A DNA stretch of 64,000 bases, from assembly GCA_965279355.1 (NCBI GenBank), contig OZ257155.1, forward strand, positions 496,001-560,000, written 5' to 3'. Under the pieces are notes generated by a model. The model was not told where the DNA came from. It saw only the letters and a list, made by a program, of their open reading frames with translations, and made no database searches. Shown here piece by piece: positions 24,982 to 33,601 of this stretch. The stretch comes from G965279355 sp965279355 (GTDB lineage: Bacteria; Pseudomonadota; Alphaproteobacteria; CACIAM-22H2). The translations under genes were made by a program, and so were the position numbers. Position 1 is the first letter of the stretch. Every line of letters starts with the position of its first letter.

Positions 24982-25410
24982 ATGTCGAGCGTCGGCCTCC
25001 ATCAGATCGTTTACGTCAGCTCCGCGACAAAACCATTCAGCGCCGCGGATCTCGAAGAGCTGTTGCGCAAGTCTCGGGCGCGCAACACCCGGCTGAGGCT
25101 CACCGGACTTCTGATCTATGCCGACGGCAATTTCCTTCAGGTCATAGAGGGTCCGCCCGCGTCGCTCACGGAAATCATCGCCAGCATCCGTGGCGACAGC
25201 CGCCATCTTGGTATCATTGAAATCATGAACCGCCCCATCGAGTCGCGCGAGTTTCCCGACTGGTCGATGGCGTTCCGGCGGATCGAAACCGGCGCCGATG
25301 CGCCCGAAGGCTTCAACGTCTTGCTTCAGACCTACAAACACGATCCCGAAAGCCTGCACAGCGGCCTCGGCGGAAAGCTCGTGACGAGCTTCCTCAAGAA
25401 TCTCCGATGA
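24982..25410 (+). CDS. BLUF-domain blue-light sensor protein
   Basis: Stand-alone flavin photoreceptor of 142 residues: a BLUF domain (residues 5-98) and a short helical C-terminal extension. All the flavin photocycle residues are present with constant offset from AppA: Tyr11 (AppA Tyr21), Asn35 (Asn45), Gln53 (Gln63), Trp94 (Trp104) and Met96 (Met106), in 'HQIVYVSSATKPF', 'SRARNTRLRLTGLLIY', 'GNFLQVIEGPP' and 'DWSMAF'. It is expected to switch on blue light through Gln53 rotation and act by protein-protein contact. The gene begins 20 bases after topA and overlaps rnr by ATGA, so it sits inside a DNA/RNA-metabolism operon. No EAL, GGDEF or cyclase domain is attached. Confidence 0.92.
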   Translation: MSSVGLHQIVYVSSATKPFSAADLEELLRKSRARNTRLRLTGLLIYADGNFLQVIEGPPASLTEIIASIRGDSRHLGIIEIMNRPIESREFPDWSMAFRRIETGADAPEGFNVLLQTYKHDPESLHSGLGGKLVTSFLKNLR

Positions 25411-27629
25411 AAAAACCCAAGCCTCGCTCGGTGATGCCGACGCGGGAGCAGGTCGTCGAATTCCTGCGCGACAATCCCGAGGCCGACCGCAAAACGGTCG
25501 GCCGCGCGTTCGGCACGCACGGTTCCGACAAGATCAGCCTCAAGGCGATGCTCAAGGATATCCGGCGGGCCGAGGCTGAAGGTGCTCCCGCTCCCGTCGC
25601 GGAGAAGCCGCCGAGCCGCCTTCCCTCCTCGCTGATCGTCGAGGTCTTCGACGTCGACACCGAGGAAGGCCAGGCCCTCGCGCATCCCGTCGATCCCGAA
25701 CTCGGACGGCCGATCATCCGCCTGCGCGGCAAATCGGGCGATCCGGTCCTCGGCGACGGCGATCATGCGCTGGTCCGCATCGTCGGGCGTCACGGCAAGC
25801 GCTTCATCGCCGATGTCCTGCGCAAGGTAGACGGCGCGCCGCAGAAGATCCTCGCCGTGTTTCATCCGGACGCCTCCGGCGGCCGTTTACAGCCGACGGA
25901 CCGCAAGATCCACACCGAGTTCGCCGTATCGCCGCAGGACAGCGCCGGCGCGCAAGCCGGCGAACTCGTACTTGCCGAGGTGACGCCGCGCCGCCGTCTC
26001 GGCATGCCGCAGGCGATCGTCCGGGAACGGCTGGGCGCTGCCGACAGTCCGCGCGCCGCCAGCCTGATCGCGATCACCTCGCGCGAGATACCGACCGATT
26101 TTCCCGACGCGGCTCTCGACCAGGCCAAGCACGCCAAACCGGCCCCACTCGGCGACCGTGAAGACCTGCGCCATATCCCCCTGGTCACCATCGATGGCGA
26201 GGATGCGCGCGATTTCGACGATGCCGTGTTCGCCGAACCCGATACCGATCCGGCCAATCCCGGCGGCTTCCATCTGATCGTCGCCATCGCCGATGTCGCG
26301 TGGTACGTGCGGCCCAACGATGCGCTCGACAAGGCATCGCTGGAACGCGGGAACTCGGTCTACTTTCCCGACCGCGTCGTGCCGATGCTGCCCGAGCGCC
26401 TGTCGAACGATCTCTGCTCGCTGCGGCCGAATGAGGATCGCCCCACGCTCGCGGTCCACATGTGGGTCGACAGCAACGGGCGCAAGCGGCGGCACCGCTT
26501 CGTGCGCGCGATGATCCATTCCGCCGCGCGCCTCACCTACGATCAGGCCCAGAACAGCGCCGACCGCAAACCGAACGGCGCGCCCGAGCATCTGCGCGCC
26601 ACGGTGATCGAGCCGCTCTACGCCGCCTATCGTGCCCTCTCCCATGCCAGGCGGGAGCGCGGCACGCTCGATCTCGATCTTGAAGAGCGCAAGGTCATCC
26701 TCGACAAAGACGGCCGCATTGAAAAGATCACGACGCGCGAACGCTACGACAGCCACCGCCTCATCGAGGAATTCATGATCCTCGCCAATGTGTGCGCGGC
26801 GGAAAGCCTGGAAGAGCGCAAGCTGCCCTGCATGTATCGGGTTCACGAGGAACCGGATCCCGGCAAGCTCGACTCCCTGCGTGAAGTCCTGGCCGGGCTC
26901 GGTTACAACCTCGCGCGCGGCCAGGTGATGAAGCCCAGGCACTTCACCCAGATCATCGAATGGGCGTCGACCTCGCCCGCGCGCCACCTGATCAACGACC
27001 TGGTGCTGCGCAGTCAGGCCATGGCGGTCTACAGCCCCGACAATCGCGGCCATTTCGGTCTGGCACTCAACAAATACGCGCATTTCACCTCGCCGATCCG
27101 GCGCTATTCCGATCTTCTGGTGCATCGCGCGCTGATCACCGCCTTCGGCTTCGGCGATGGCGGCCTGTTCGAAAGCGGCCCCGTGGATTTCCATAATGTC
27201 GGCGACCACATTTCGATGACGGAGCGCCGCGCCGCGGCGGCGGAACGCGACGCGCTCAACCGTTACATGGTTGCGTGGCTCAAGGATCGCGTCGGCGCCA
27301 CCTTCATGGCGCGGGTATCGGGTGTCGCGAAGTTCGGACTGTTCGTCAGCCTCGAAGGGCTCGGCGCCGACGGTCTGGTGCCGATGCGCTCACTGCCCGG
27401 CGATTTCTACCAGCACGACGCCCTTCGCCATCGGCTGGTCGGTCAGCGCACCAATCGTATCTTTACGCTCGGCGAAATCGTCGAGGTCCGCCTCGTCGAA
27501 GCCACGCCGATCACCGGCGGCCTGACCTTCGAGATTCTGGGCGGCGGCACAATCGGCCAGCCCCGCGACCGCGACCGGGCCGCGAAGGGCCACCGCGAAC
27601 GCATGGCCCGCGGCAAGAAGCGCCGTTGA
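25407..27629 (+). CDS. rnr: ribonuclease R
   Basis: Processive 3'-5' exoribonuclease of the RNB family that degrades structured RNA and takes part in rRNA and tmRNA quality control. It has 740 residues: an N-terminal helix-turn-helix-like region ('MPTREQVVEFLRDNPEADRK'), cold-shock-like domains, the RNB catalytic core with 'DGEDARDFDDAVFAEPDTD' carrying the metal-binding aspartates (near residue 270), 'YFPDRVVPMLPERLSNDLCS', and an S1 domain near residues 630-710 ('GVAKFGLFVSLEGLGADGLV') before a short basic tail. Its ATG overlaps the BLUF stop. Confidence 0.96.
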   Translation: MKKPKPRSVMPTREQVVEFLRDNPEADRKTVGRAFGTHGSDKISLKAMLKDIRRAEAEGAPAPVAEKPPSRLPSSLIVEVFDVDTEEGQALAHPVDPELGRPIIRLRGKSGDPVLGDGDHALVRIVGRHGKRFIADVLRKVDGAPQKILAVFHPDASGGRLQPTDRKIHTEFAVSPQDSAGAQAGELVLAEVTPRRRLGMPQAIVRERLGAADSPRAASLIAITSREIPTDFPDAALDQAKHAKPAPLGDREDLRHIPLVTIDGEDARDFDDAVFAEPDTDPANPGGFHLIVAIADVAWYVRPNDALDKASLERGNSVYFPDRVVPMLPERLSNDLCSLRPNEDRPTLAVHMWVDSNGRKRRHRFVRAMIHSAARLTYDQAQNSADRKPNGAPEHLRATVIEPLYAAYRALSHARRERGTLDLDLEERKVILDKDGRIEKITTRERYDSHRLIEEFMILANVCAAESLEERKLPCMYRVHEEPDPGKLDSLREVLAGLGYNLARGQVMKPRHFTQIIEWASTSPARHLINDLVLRSQAMAVYSPDNRGHFGLALNKYAHFTSPIRRYSDLLVHRALITAFGFGDGGLFESGPVDFHNVGDHISMTERRAAAAERDALNRYMVAWLKDRVGATFMARVSGVAKFGLFVSLEGLGADGLVPMRSLPGDFYQHDALRHRLVGQRTNRIFTLGEIVEVRLVEATPITGGLTFEILGGGTIGQPRDRDRAAKGHRERMARGKKRR

Positions 27630-27699
27630 GCGTCTGGCGCAGTGCTGAACCGCGAGCACGGCAGTTCTCCCGCAGCAAGAGACTGCCTACCTTCAGAGC

Positions 27700-28185
27700 A
27701 TGACGGTCCAGATTGAAGGCGGCCCCGACCACCGCGCCCGACTCACCGCGGAGATCCAGGCAAGGACCGGGATCGACGAGGCGATGATCGAGCGGCTGGT
27801 CCGTGGCTTTTACGAACGCATCCGCGAGGATGGCGTGCTGGGGCCGATCTTTGCCGCGCGCATCGTCGACTGGGAGTCCCATCTGCAGAAGATGTTTGCC
27901 TTCTGGTCGTCCGTGGCCCTGATGACCGGCCGGTACCACGGCCAGCCGATGCAGAAGCACATGCGCCTGCCGGTCGATTCCCGCCACTTCGACCACTGGC
28001 TGTCCCTGTTCGAAGCGACGGCCCGCGACCTCTGCCCGCCGGCGGCGGCCGATCACTTTGTCGAACGGGCCCGCAATATCGCCCAGAGCCTGGAGATGGG
28101 GGTGGCCGTCGCCAATCGGGTCATGCTCCCCAAGGGCCAAAGGTACGTCGACCCCGCGCTTCGCATTAGCCAGGCCGGTGAATAA
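27700..28185 (+). CDS. group III truncated haemoglobin
   Basis: Truncated globin of 161 residues, slightly longer than the usual 130-140. Family features are 'LVRGFYERIREDGVLGPIFA' (with the B10 Tyr in the early helix), 'WESHLQKMFAFWSSVALMTG', and 'HMRLPVDSRHFDHWLSLF', in which the second His (HFDHW) is the likely proximal haem ligand. These proteins bind O2, NO or other small ligands; physiological roles are poorly known, with Campylobacter Ctr linked to nitrosative stress. It follows rnr after 70 bases and may be expressed from its own promoter. Confidence in the family is high, in the function low. Confidence 0.87.
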   Translation: MTVQIEGGPDHRARLTAEIQARTGIDEAMIERLVRGFYERIREDGVLGPIFAARIVDWESHLQKMFAFWSSVALMTGRYHGQPMQKHMRLPVDSRHFDHWLSLFEATARDLCPPAAADHFVERARNIAQSLEMGVAVANRVMLPKGQRYVDPALRISQAGE

Positions 28186-28392
28186 CGCGAGTTATCAACA
28201 GCTGTATCCAAGCACCTGATTTACGGGGTTTTCCTGATTTCCGGCCCATTTGATTTCCCGTATGATTTCTTCCGGATAAAGCCTGCCGCCGCGCGCATTT
28301 TTCAGGACTGGTGTGCACCCGCAGCACTAGTCGTCGGGGTCAAGCTGGACTAGCTTTACAATCGTACGGAACATCACAGAACAGCCGAGCCC

Positions 28393-28767
28393 GTGGTCGA
28401 TCCCGCCCCCCTCCCAACCGCGAATTCCTGGGTACAGCCTCTCCTGCGGGGGCTGAAACAGCGCTGCCCGAGTTGTGGAAAGGCCCCGCTTTTCAGCCGT
28501 TATCTGAAAGTTAACCGCGCCTGCGGAGACTGTGGTCTGGCTCTGGAGGAGTTCCGATCGGATGACGCGCCGCCGTACTTCACGATCCTCCTGGTCGGGC
28601 ACATCATCGTGCCGGCCATGCTGCTGCTTGAACAGACGCACCACCCCGCCGAATGGGTCCACACCGTGCTGTGGGTTCCTCTGACGCTCATGCTGTCGCT
28701 GTTCTTCCTGCCGCGCATAAAGGGCGCGGTTATTGCAATCCAGTGGACGAACAAAATCAGAGGATGA
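28393..28767 (+). CDS. DUF983 family zinc-ribbon membrane protein
   Basis: DUF983 protein of 124 residues. A four-cysteine zinc ribbon ('RCPSCGKAPLF' and 'NRACGDCGLALEEF') is followed by two membrane helices ('YFTILLVGHIIVPAMLLL' and 'VLWVPLTLMLSLFFLPRIKG'). In some alphaproteobacteria DUF983 genes lie near cytochrome oxidase assembly genes; here the neighbours are rnr, a truncated globin and ctpA. The start is GTG. The 207-base gap before it holds no gene and probably its promoter. The role is unknown. Confidence 0.82.
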   Translation: MVDPAPLPTANSWVQPLLRGLKQRCPSCGKAPLFSRYLKVNRACGDCGLALEEFRSDDAPPYFTILLVGHIIVPAMLLLEQTHHPAEWVHTVLWVPLTLMLSLFFLPRIKGAVIAIQWTNKIRG

Positions 28768-28768
28768 T

Positions 28769-30343
28769 GTGACCACACGCTCCGTCGGAAACCGGCGTTC
28801 CCTCCGCGTCGCCGCAGCGTCTCTTCTCCTGCTTGGCGCCGCCTGCGCCGGTCCCCGCGAAGCCGCCCGCCCCGAGACTCCGAACGCGCTGCCGCCGGTC
28901 GCGACACGCTTTTTCACCAGCACCTACGATCAGATCGGCGAGAAATACCTGCAGCCGATCGCTGTCGGCGACATCGTCGATGCCGGCCTTGGCAATCTGA
29001 AGAAGATCGATCCGAATTACAGCGTGGCGTTCAGCGACGAACGCGTCGATGTCCGCCTCGACGGCGTCACCAAGGCCAGCCTCGAACGCCCGCGCCGCGA
29101 TGAATCCTACCGCTGGGCCCAGCTGACGGTCGCCGCGATCGAAGCCGGCCGCGACAACTCCTCGGCGCTGCAGAAGGCCGAAACTGAGACGATCTACCAG
29201 ACGATCATCGAAGGCGCGCTTACCAAGCTCGATACCTACTCCCGCTATTCCAGCCGCGATGCCGCCCGCGAGGCCCGCGCCTCGCGCGACGGCTTCGGCG
29301 GCATCGGCATCACGATCGACGCGAAAGAAGGCAAAGTCCGCGTCGTCTCGGTGATCGAGGACACGCCAGCCTCGCGCGGCGGCATCAAGGTCGATGACAC
29401 GATCGTCAGCATCGATGGCGCCAGCACCGCCGGGCTCGAAACCCGGGACGTGGTCCGCAAGCTGCGCGGCCCCATCGGCAACGCGGTCAATATCGGCCTC
29501 TCCCGCACCGGTCAGGAAGCGCTGGTCCCGGTGGTCATCACCCGCGCGCTGATCGTGCCGCCGTCAGTGACGTATCGCCGCGAGGGCAACATTGCCTATG
29601 TCCGCCTGCTGGGCTTCAACCAGCGCACCACCGATGCGCTCGCGGATTCCGTTCGCCGCGCCAAGCGCGAGATCGGCTCCGACCTCGCCGGCGTTATCCT
29701 CGATCTGCGCGGCAATCTCGGCGGCCTGCTGGATCAGGCAATTTCCGTCTCCGATTTCTTCCTCACCGACGGCGAGATCGTCTCCACCCGCGGCCGTCAC
29801 CGCGCCAGCGGCCAGGTCAGCCGCGCCAGCCGTGGCGATGCCGGTGAAGGCATCCCGCTGGTCGTGCTGGTGAACGGCGCTTCCGCCTCGGCGTCCGAGA
29901 TCGTCGCCGCCGCCCTGCAGGACAACGGCCGCGCCGTTGTCATCGGCACCGCCACCTTCGGCAAGGGCTCGGTCCAGACCGTCATCCCGATGCCCAACGA
30001 GGGCGAGCTGATCCTGACCTGGGCCCGGTTCCATGCGCCGTCGGGCTACCCCATCGCCGATCTCGGCGTGATGCCCGCGATCTGCACCAGCGGCGAGGAG
30101 CCGGTCGGCACCTATCTCCAGGCCGTCCGCAACGGGCGCCTGACCGAAGCCGCGACCGTCGCCAGCTGGCGCGCCGCCGACCACAGCGACATGGCCCGCC
30201 TGAAGGGTCTGCGCGCGATCTGCGCTCCCGAGACGCGTGAGCGCGATGTCGAACTGGAAGTCGCCAAACAGCTGCTGGGCGATTCCGGGCTCTATGCCCG
30301 GGTGCTCCAGTCCGCCGTCTCGACCGCCCGCGCCGGGAAATAA
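28769..30343 (+). CDS. ctpA: carboxy-terminal processing peptidase (S41, CtpA-like)
   Basis: S41 family protease of 524 residues, exported and acting on envelope proteins. The start is GTG with AGAGGA six bases upstream, one base after the DUF983 stop. The N-terminus 'SLRVAAASLLLLGAACAG' is a signal sequence with a weak lipobox-like Cys. A PDZ domain lies around residues 170-260 ('GFGGIGITIDAKEGKVRVVS', 'GIKVDDTIVSIDGA'), then the protease core with 'GVILDLRGNLGGLLDQAI', the nucleophile Ser in 'NGASASASEIVAAALQ' and Lys in 'GTATFGKGSVQTVIPM'. The spacing between Ser and Lys is normal. Confidence 0.9.
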   Translation: MTTRSVGNRRSLRVAAASLLLLGAACAGPREAARPETPNALPPVATRFFTSTYDQIGEKYLQPIAVGDIVDAGLGNLKKIDPNYSVAFSDERVDVRLDGVTKASLERPRRDESYRWAQLTVAAIEAGRDNSSALQKAETETIYQTIIEGALTKLDTYSRYSSRDAAREARASRDGFGGIGITIDAKEGKVRVVSVIEDTPASRGGIKVDDTIVSIDGASTAGLETRDVVRKLRGPIGNAVNIGLSRTGQEALVPVVITRALIVPPSVTYRREGNIAYVRLLGFNQRTTDALADSVRRAKREIGSDLAGVILDLRGNLGGLLDQAISVSDFFLTDGEIVSTRGRHRASGQVSRASRGDAGEGIPLVVLVNGASASASEIVAAALQDNGRAVVIGTATFGKGSVQTVIPMPNEGELILTWARFHAPSGYPIADLGVMPAICTSGEEPVGTYLQAVRNGRLTEAATVASWRAADHSDMARLKGLRAICAPETRERDVELEVAKQLLGDSGLYARVLQSAVSTARAGK

Positions 30344-30388
30344 GGCCTATTTAACAGCAAGTTGGGGAGGTTTAGGGCGTTCTCGCCC

Positions 30389-30416
30389 TTGACTTGAGCC
30401 CCGTCCGCTGTATGTT
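30389..30416 (+). promoter_or_regulatory. probable rpmG promoter
   Basis: TTGACT, a 16-base spacer and TATGTT, about 45 bases before the rpmG ATG. Both hexamers are close to consensus and the same -10 (TATGTT) appears before purM. Confidence 0.5.
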
Positions 30417-30461
30417 CCCCCGCTTCCGCGCAAGAGTCGCGCCTCATTCGGATGAACGACG

Positions 30462-30629
30462 ATGGCCAAGTCCAAGCAATTGTGGATCAAACTGATCAGC
30501 AGCGCTGACACCGGTTTCTTCTACGTGACCCAAAAGAACCCGAAGAAGAACACGGAGAAGATGTCGCTCCGCAAGTACGATCCCATCGTGCGCAAGCATG
30601 TCGCCTTCAAGGAAGGCAAGATCAAGTAA
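30462..30629 (+). CDS. rpmG: 50S ribosomal protein L33
   Basis: Ribosomal protein L33 of 55 residues, beginning 'MAKSKQLWIKLISSADTGFF' and ending 'VAFKEGKIK'. This is the zinc-free (C-minus) type: the CxxC pairs of zinc-binding L33 are absent. It lies between ctpA and pleD, an order common in alphaproteobacteria. ATG is the only possible start. Confidence 0.97.
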   Translation: MAKSKQLWIKLISSADTGFFYVTQKNPKKNTEKMSLRKYDPIVRKHVAFKEGKIK

Positions 30630-30634
30630 GGATC

Positions 30635-30657
30635 CGAAGCGGCCTCGCGCCGCTTCG
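30635..30657 (+). terminator. hairpin after rpmG, possible terminator
   Basis: Arms CGAAGCGGC and GCCGCTTCG with a five-base loop, six bases after the rpmG stop and just before the convergent pleD stop. There is no T-run on either strand, so termination efficiency is doubtful. Confidence 0.4.
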
Positions 30658-30663
30658 ATCGGC

Positions 30664-32064
30664 TCAAGCCCGGCGCTGAGCCAAGACCGCCGCGTCTGCT
30701 TTCACGACGCGGTTCCGCCCCTGGCGCTTCGCTTCATACATCGCGGCATCCGCGGCGCGTAGAAGATCGTCCGGCGTTCCCAGATCGTCACTGGCCAATG
30801 CCACGCCGACACTGACCGTCACGGTCAGTTCGCCGACATCGTGCTGCACCTTGATCGGCTTCTCGCCGATCTTGCGGCGCAGGCGCTCGGCAACGGCCAG
30901 CGCGACCCGCTCCTCCGCCTCCGGCATCACCACCACGAATTCCTCGCCGCCCCAGCGGGCGACGGTGTCGAAATTGCGCAGATTGCCCTGCAGACGATCG
31001 GCAACGGCGATCAGCACCTCGTCGCCGACACTGTGACCATAGGTGTCGTTCACCGCTTTGAAATTATCGACGTCGACCATCAGCAGAGAGACGAGCTTGC
31101 CGCTGCGCTGGTTGCGGTCCATCAGCGCGGCCAGATGCGCCGTCAGATACCGACGGTTGTAAAGCGCAGTCAGGCTGTCGATCAGCGCCAGCGCCACGTT
31201 GCGCTCCAGGCTGGCCCGCAGACCGTCTTGATAGCGCCGGCGGCGGATCTGGGTGCGGCAGCGGGCAAGGATTTCCTGGGTGTCGGCCGAGCGCAGGATG
31301 TAGTCGTTGACCCCGAGGTCGAGGGCTTTGGCGATGATGGGGTAGTCGCCGTCGTCCACCATCGCGATCAGCGGCATGTTGCGGGTCTGGGCCTGGGAGC
31401 GGAACTGGGCGCACAGGCGCAGCCCATCGGCGTCGCGCAGAGCCAGGCTCACCAGAATGATGTCGTAATCGCCCTCGCTGGCCTTCCCCAGCGCCTCGGC
31501 AGGAGTGGCAATGACATCAAGGACATCGTTGTCGATCGCCAGGGAGCGCCGCAACCGGGCCGCGTAGGCCGGGTTGTCCTCGATCACAAGAATGTTACCG
31601 CCCCCGCCGGCCTTCGGCTGGCCGGTGCTGTCGTCCACCAGCATACCCAGATGCGCGCCGGTCGCCTGGCGCAGCCGCCACTCGTCGGCCGTCATCTTGA
31701 GCCGCACAAGTGACCGGATGCGTGCATATAGGGCGAGGTCGTTGACCGGCTTGGTGAGGAAATCGTCGGCGCCCGACTGCAGGCCGCGCACGCGATCCTC
31801 CGCTTCCGACAGCGCCGTCACCATGATGATCGGGACATGCGCGGTCCGGGGATCGGTCTTCAGGCGCTTGCACACCTCGAAGCCGTCCATGCCGGGCATC
31901 ATGATATCGAGCAGCACGATATCGGGCGGCGACGCCGTCGCGCTCTTGATCGCGTCTTCGCCGTTATACGCCGTGGCGACGTCGAAATATTCCACCGCGA
32001 GCTTCGCTTCGAGAAGCTTCACGTTGGCCAGCATGTCGTCAACAACCAGAACGCGCGCGGTCAT
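30664..32064 (-). CDS. pleD: response regulator diguanylate cyclase PleD
   Basis: Two receiver domains followed by a GGDEF domain, 466 residues, as in Caulobacter PleD, which makes c-di-GMP at the stalked pole on phosphorylation. Receiver 1 has the phospho-acceptor Asp in 'DIVLLDIMMPGMDGFEVC' (Asp53). Receiver 2 is degenerate: the acceptor position reads 'DIILVSLALRDADG' with Ser instead of Asp, as expected for the adaptor receiver. The cyclase active site is 'WGGEEF', with an RxxD inhibitory site ('RNFD') five residues upstream. divK lies 24 bases upstream on the same strand, and the two form the conserved divK-pleD operon controlling cell-cycle polarity. Confidence 0.95.
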   Translation of the reverse strand: MTARVLVVDDMLANVKLLEAKLAVEYFDVATAYNGEDAIKSATASPPDIVLLDIMMPGMDGFEVCKRLKTDPRTAHVPIIMVTALSEAEDRVRGLQSGADDFLTKPVNDLALYARIRSLVRLKMTADEWRLRQATGAHLGMLVDDSTGQPKAGGGGNILVIEDNPAYAARLRRSLAIDNDVLDVIATPAEALGKASEGDYDIILVSLALRDADGLRLCAQFRSQAQTRNMPLIAMVDDGDYPIIAKALDLGVNDYILRSADTQEILARCRTQIRRRRYQDGLRASLERNVALALIDSLTALYNRRYLTAHLAALMDRNQRSGKLVSLLMVDVDNFKAVNDTYGHSVGDEVLIAVADRLQGNLRNFDTVARWGGEEFVVVMPEAEERVALAVAERLRRKIGEKPIKVQHDVGELTVTVSVGVALASDDLGTPDDLLRAADAAMYEAKRQGRNRVVKADAAVLAQRRA

Positions 32065-32088
32065 GATGCAAAAGGCCTTAGCAACGCA

Positions 32089-32454
32089 TCAATTGAGCAG
32101 CTTCGCTACCGTCTCAAGAAACTTCACGACCGAGATCGGCTTGGCGATGTACGCCTCGCAGCCGCCCTGCCGGATTTTTTCCTCGTCGCCCTTCATCGCG
32201 AACGCCGTCACCGCGACGACCGGAATCGCCCGCAGCTCCGGATCCTCTTTCAGCCACTTCGTGACCTCGAGACCCGAGATCTCCGGCAGCTGAATGTCCA
32301 TCAGGATGAGATCCGGACGATGCTGACGCGCAAGCTTCATCGCGTCCATACCATCCTTGGTCTGGATCGTGGCGTAGCCATGGGCTTCCAGCAGATCGTG
32401 GAACAGCTTCATGTTGAGATCGTTATCCTCAACAATCAGCACGGTCTTGCCCAT
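32089..32454 (-). CDS. divK: single-domain response regulator DivK
   Basis: Receiver-only protein of 121 residues. Acid pocket Glu9-Asp10, phospho-acceptor Asp53 in 'LILMDIQLPEISGLEV' (same number as Caulobacter DivK), Thr in 'VAVTAFAMKGDEE' and Lys in 'YIAKPISV'. DivK controls the DivJ/PleC/DivL-CckA pathway and thus CtrA activity in alphaproteobacteria. First gene of the divK-pleD operon; divergent from the ROK kinase gene with a 160-base AT-rich gap. I saw no clear TTAA-N7-TTAA CtrA site there. Confidence 0.95.
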   Translation of the reverse strand: MGKTVLIVEDNDLNMKLFHDLLEAHGYATIQTKDGMDAMKLARQHRPDLILMDIQLPEISGLEVTKWLKEDPELRAIPVVAVTAFAMKGDEEKIRQGGCEAYIAKPISVVKFLETVAKLLN

Positions 32455-32614
32455 GCGTGCTTTTCTCCCGTCCGGCTGCGGATGTTACGTGCACCGGAGT
32501 CCTGCTCAACATACCATTTTAGCTGCTGGCCATGACAAGCCTGTCGGAAGCCAACCCACGGCAATTCTTTCAAATTTTACATTTCATTATCCATAACAAA
32601 GAACGAGGTTTTCG

Positions 32615-33601
32615 GTGCGGATCGGCGTTGATCTCGGAGGAACGAAAATCGAAGCGGTGGCCTTCGCCGATGACGGCCAGGAGCTGTGGCGCAAACGCAC
32701 CCCCACCCCAAAGCAGGACTACACGGCAATCGTTAACGCGATTGTCGGATTGGTGACGGAAGCGGAGACCGCGCTAGGTAAAAAAGGAACCGTCGGCGTC
32801 GGCATTCCGGGAACGATCTCGCCGGCCACCGGCAAGATCAAGGGTGCCAATACGGTTGTCCTGATCGGCAATGCCCTCGATATCGACCTTGGCAACCGAT
32901 TGCAGCGGCCCGTTCGCCTCGCAAACGATGCAAACTGCTTCGCCCTCTCGGAGGCAACCGACGGCGCGGCGGCCGGGGCGACCAGTGTCTTCGGCGCCAT
33001 ACTTGGCACCGGCACCGGCGGCGGGCTGGTCTTCCAGGGACAGATCATCGTCGGCGGCAACGCCATCGCCGGCGAGTGGGGCCACAATCCCCTGCCCTGG
33101 CCCCGGACCTGGACCCTGCCGGACGGACGGACCATCGACGAGCGTCCCGGACCCAGATGTTATTGCGGACGATCCGGGTGCATCGAAACGTTCCTGTCCG
33201 GCACCGGCATCAAGCGCGAGCACACCGAGCTGACCGGCAAGCAGATGGGCGCCGGTGAAATCGCCGATGCCGTCGCGGACAAGGACCCCGACGCCGCGGC
33301 GACCTTTGAGCGTTATCTCGACCGGCTGGCGCGCGCCTTCGCCACCATCATCAATTCCTTCGACCCGCATGTGATCGTGGTCGGTGGCGGCCTGTCGAAG
33401 CTGAAGGCGATCTACAGCGAGGTTCCCAAACGCTGGGGCGCCTGGGTGTTCTCCGATGTCGTGGAGACCAGACTGGTACCGCCGCGTTACGGCGATTCCA
33501 GCGGCGTCCGTGGCGCAGCGTGGCTATGGTCGGCGGACGAAGCCGCGGCCTTCAGCAGCGGGGCTTCGGCAGCGCCTCTAAAAGATCCAGTCGCGACTTG
33601 A
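32615..33601 (+). CDS. ROK family sugar kinase (fructokinase / N-acetylhexosamine kinase type)
   Basis: ROK kinase of 328 residues. ATP-binding opening 'MRIGVDLGGTKIEAVAFADD', substrate segment 'VRLANDANCFALSEA', 'GAILGTGTGGGLVFQGQ', 'GEWGHNPLPWP' with the catalytic Glu/His region, and the ROK zinc motif 'CYCGRSGCIETFLSG'. Phosphorylates a hexose, probably fructose, mannose or N-acetylglucosamine; the family does not allow a finer call. The start is GTG with GAACGAGG upstream. The 3' end overlaps the convergent eipB gene by 50 bases. Confidence 0.88.
   Translation: MRIGVDLGGTKIEAVAFADDGQELWRKRTPTPKQDYTAIVNAIVGLVTEAETALGKKGTVGVGIPGTISPATGKIKGANTVVLIGNALDIDLGNRLQRPVRLANDANCFALSEATDGAAAGATSVFGAILGTGTGGGLVFQGQIIVGGNAIAGEWGHNPLPWPRTWTLPDGRTIDERPGPRCYCGRSGCIETFLSGTGIKREHTELTGKQMGAGEIADAVADKDPDAAATFERYLDRLARAFATIINSFDPHVIVVGGGLSKLKAIYSEVPKRWGAWVFSDVVETRLVPPRYGDSSGVRGAAWLWSADEAAAFSSGASAAPLKDPVAT

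Noticed and set aside
28192..28200. TTATCAACA, DnaA-box-like, in the gap before the DUF983 gene
   Set aside because: One mismatch and no neighbouring boxes or AT-rich unwinding region; not evidence of an origin.
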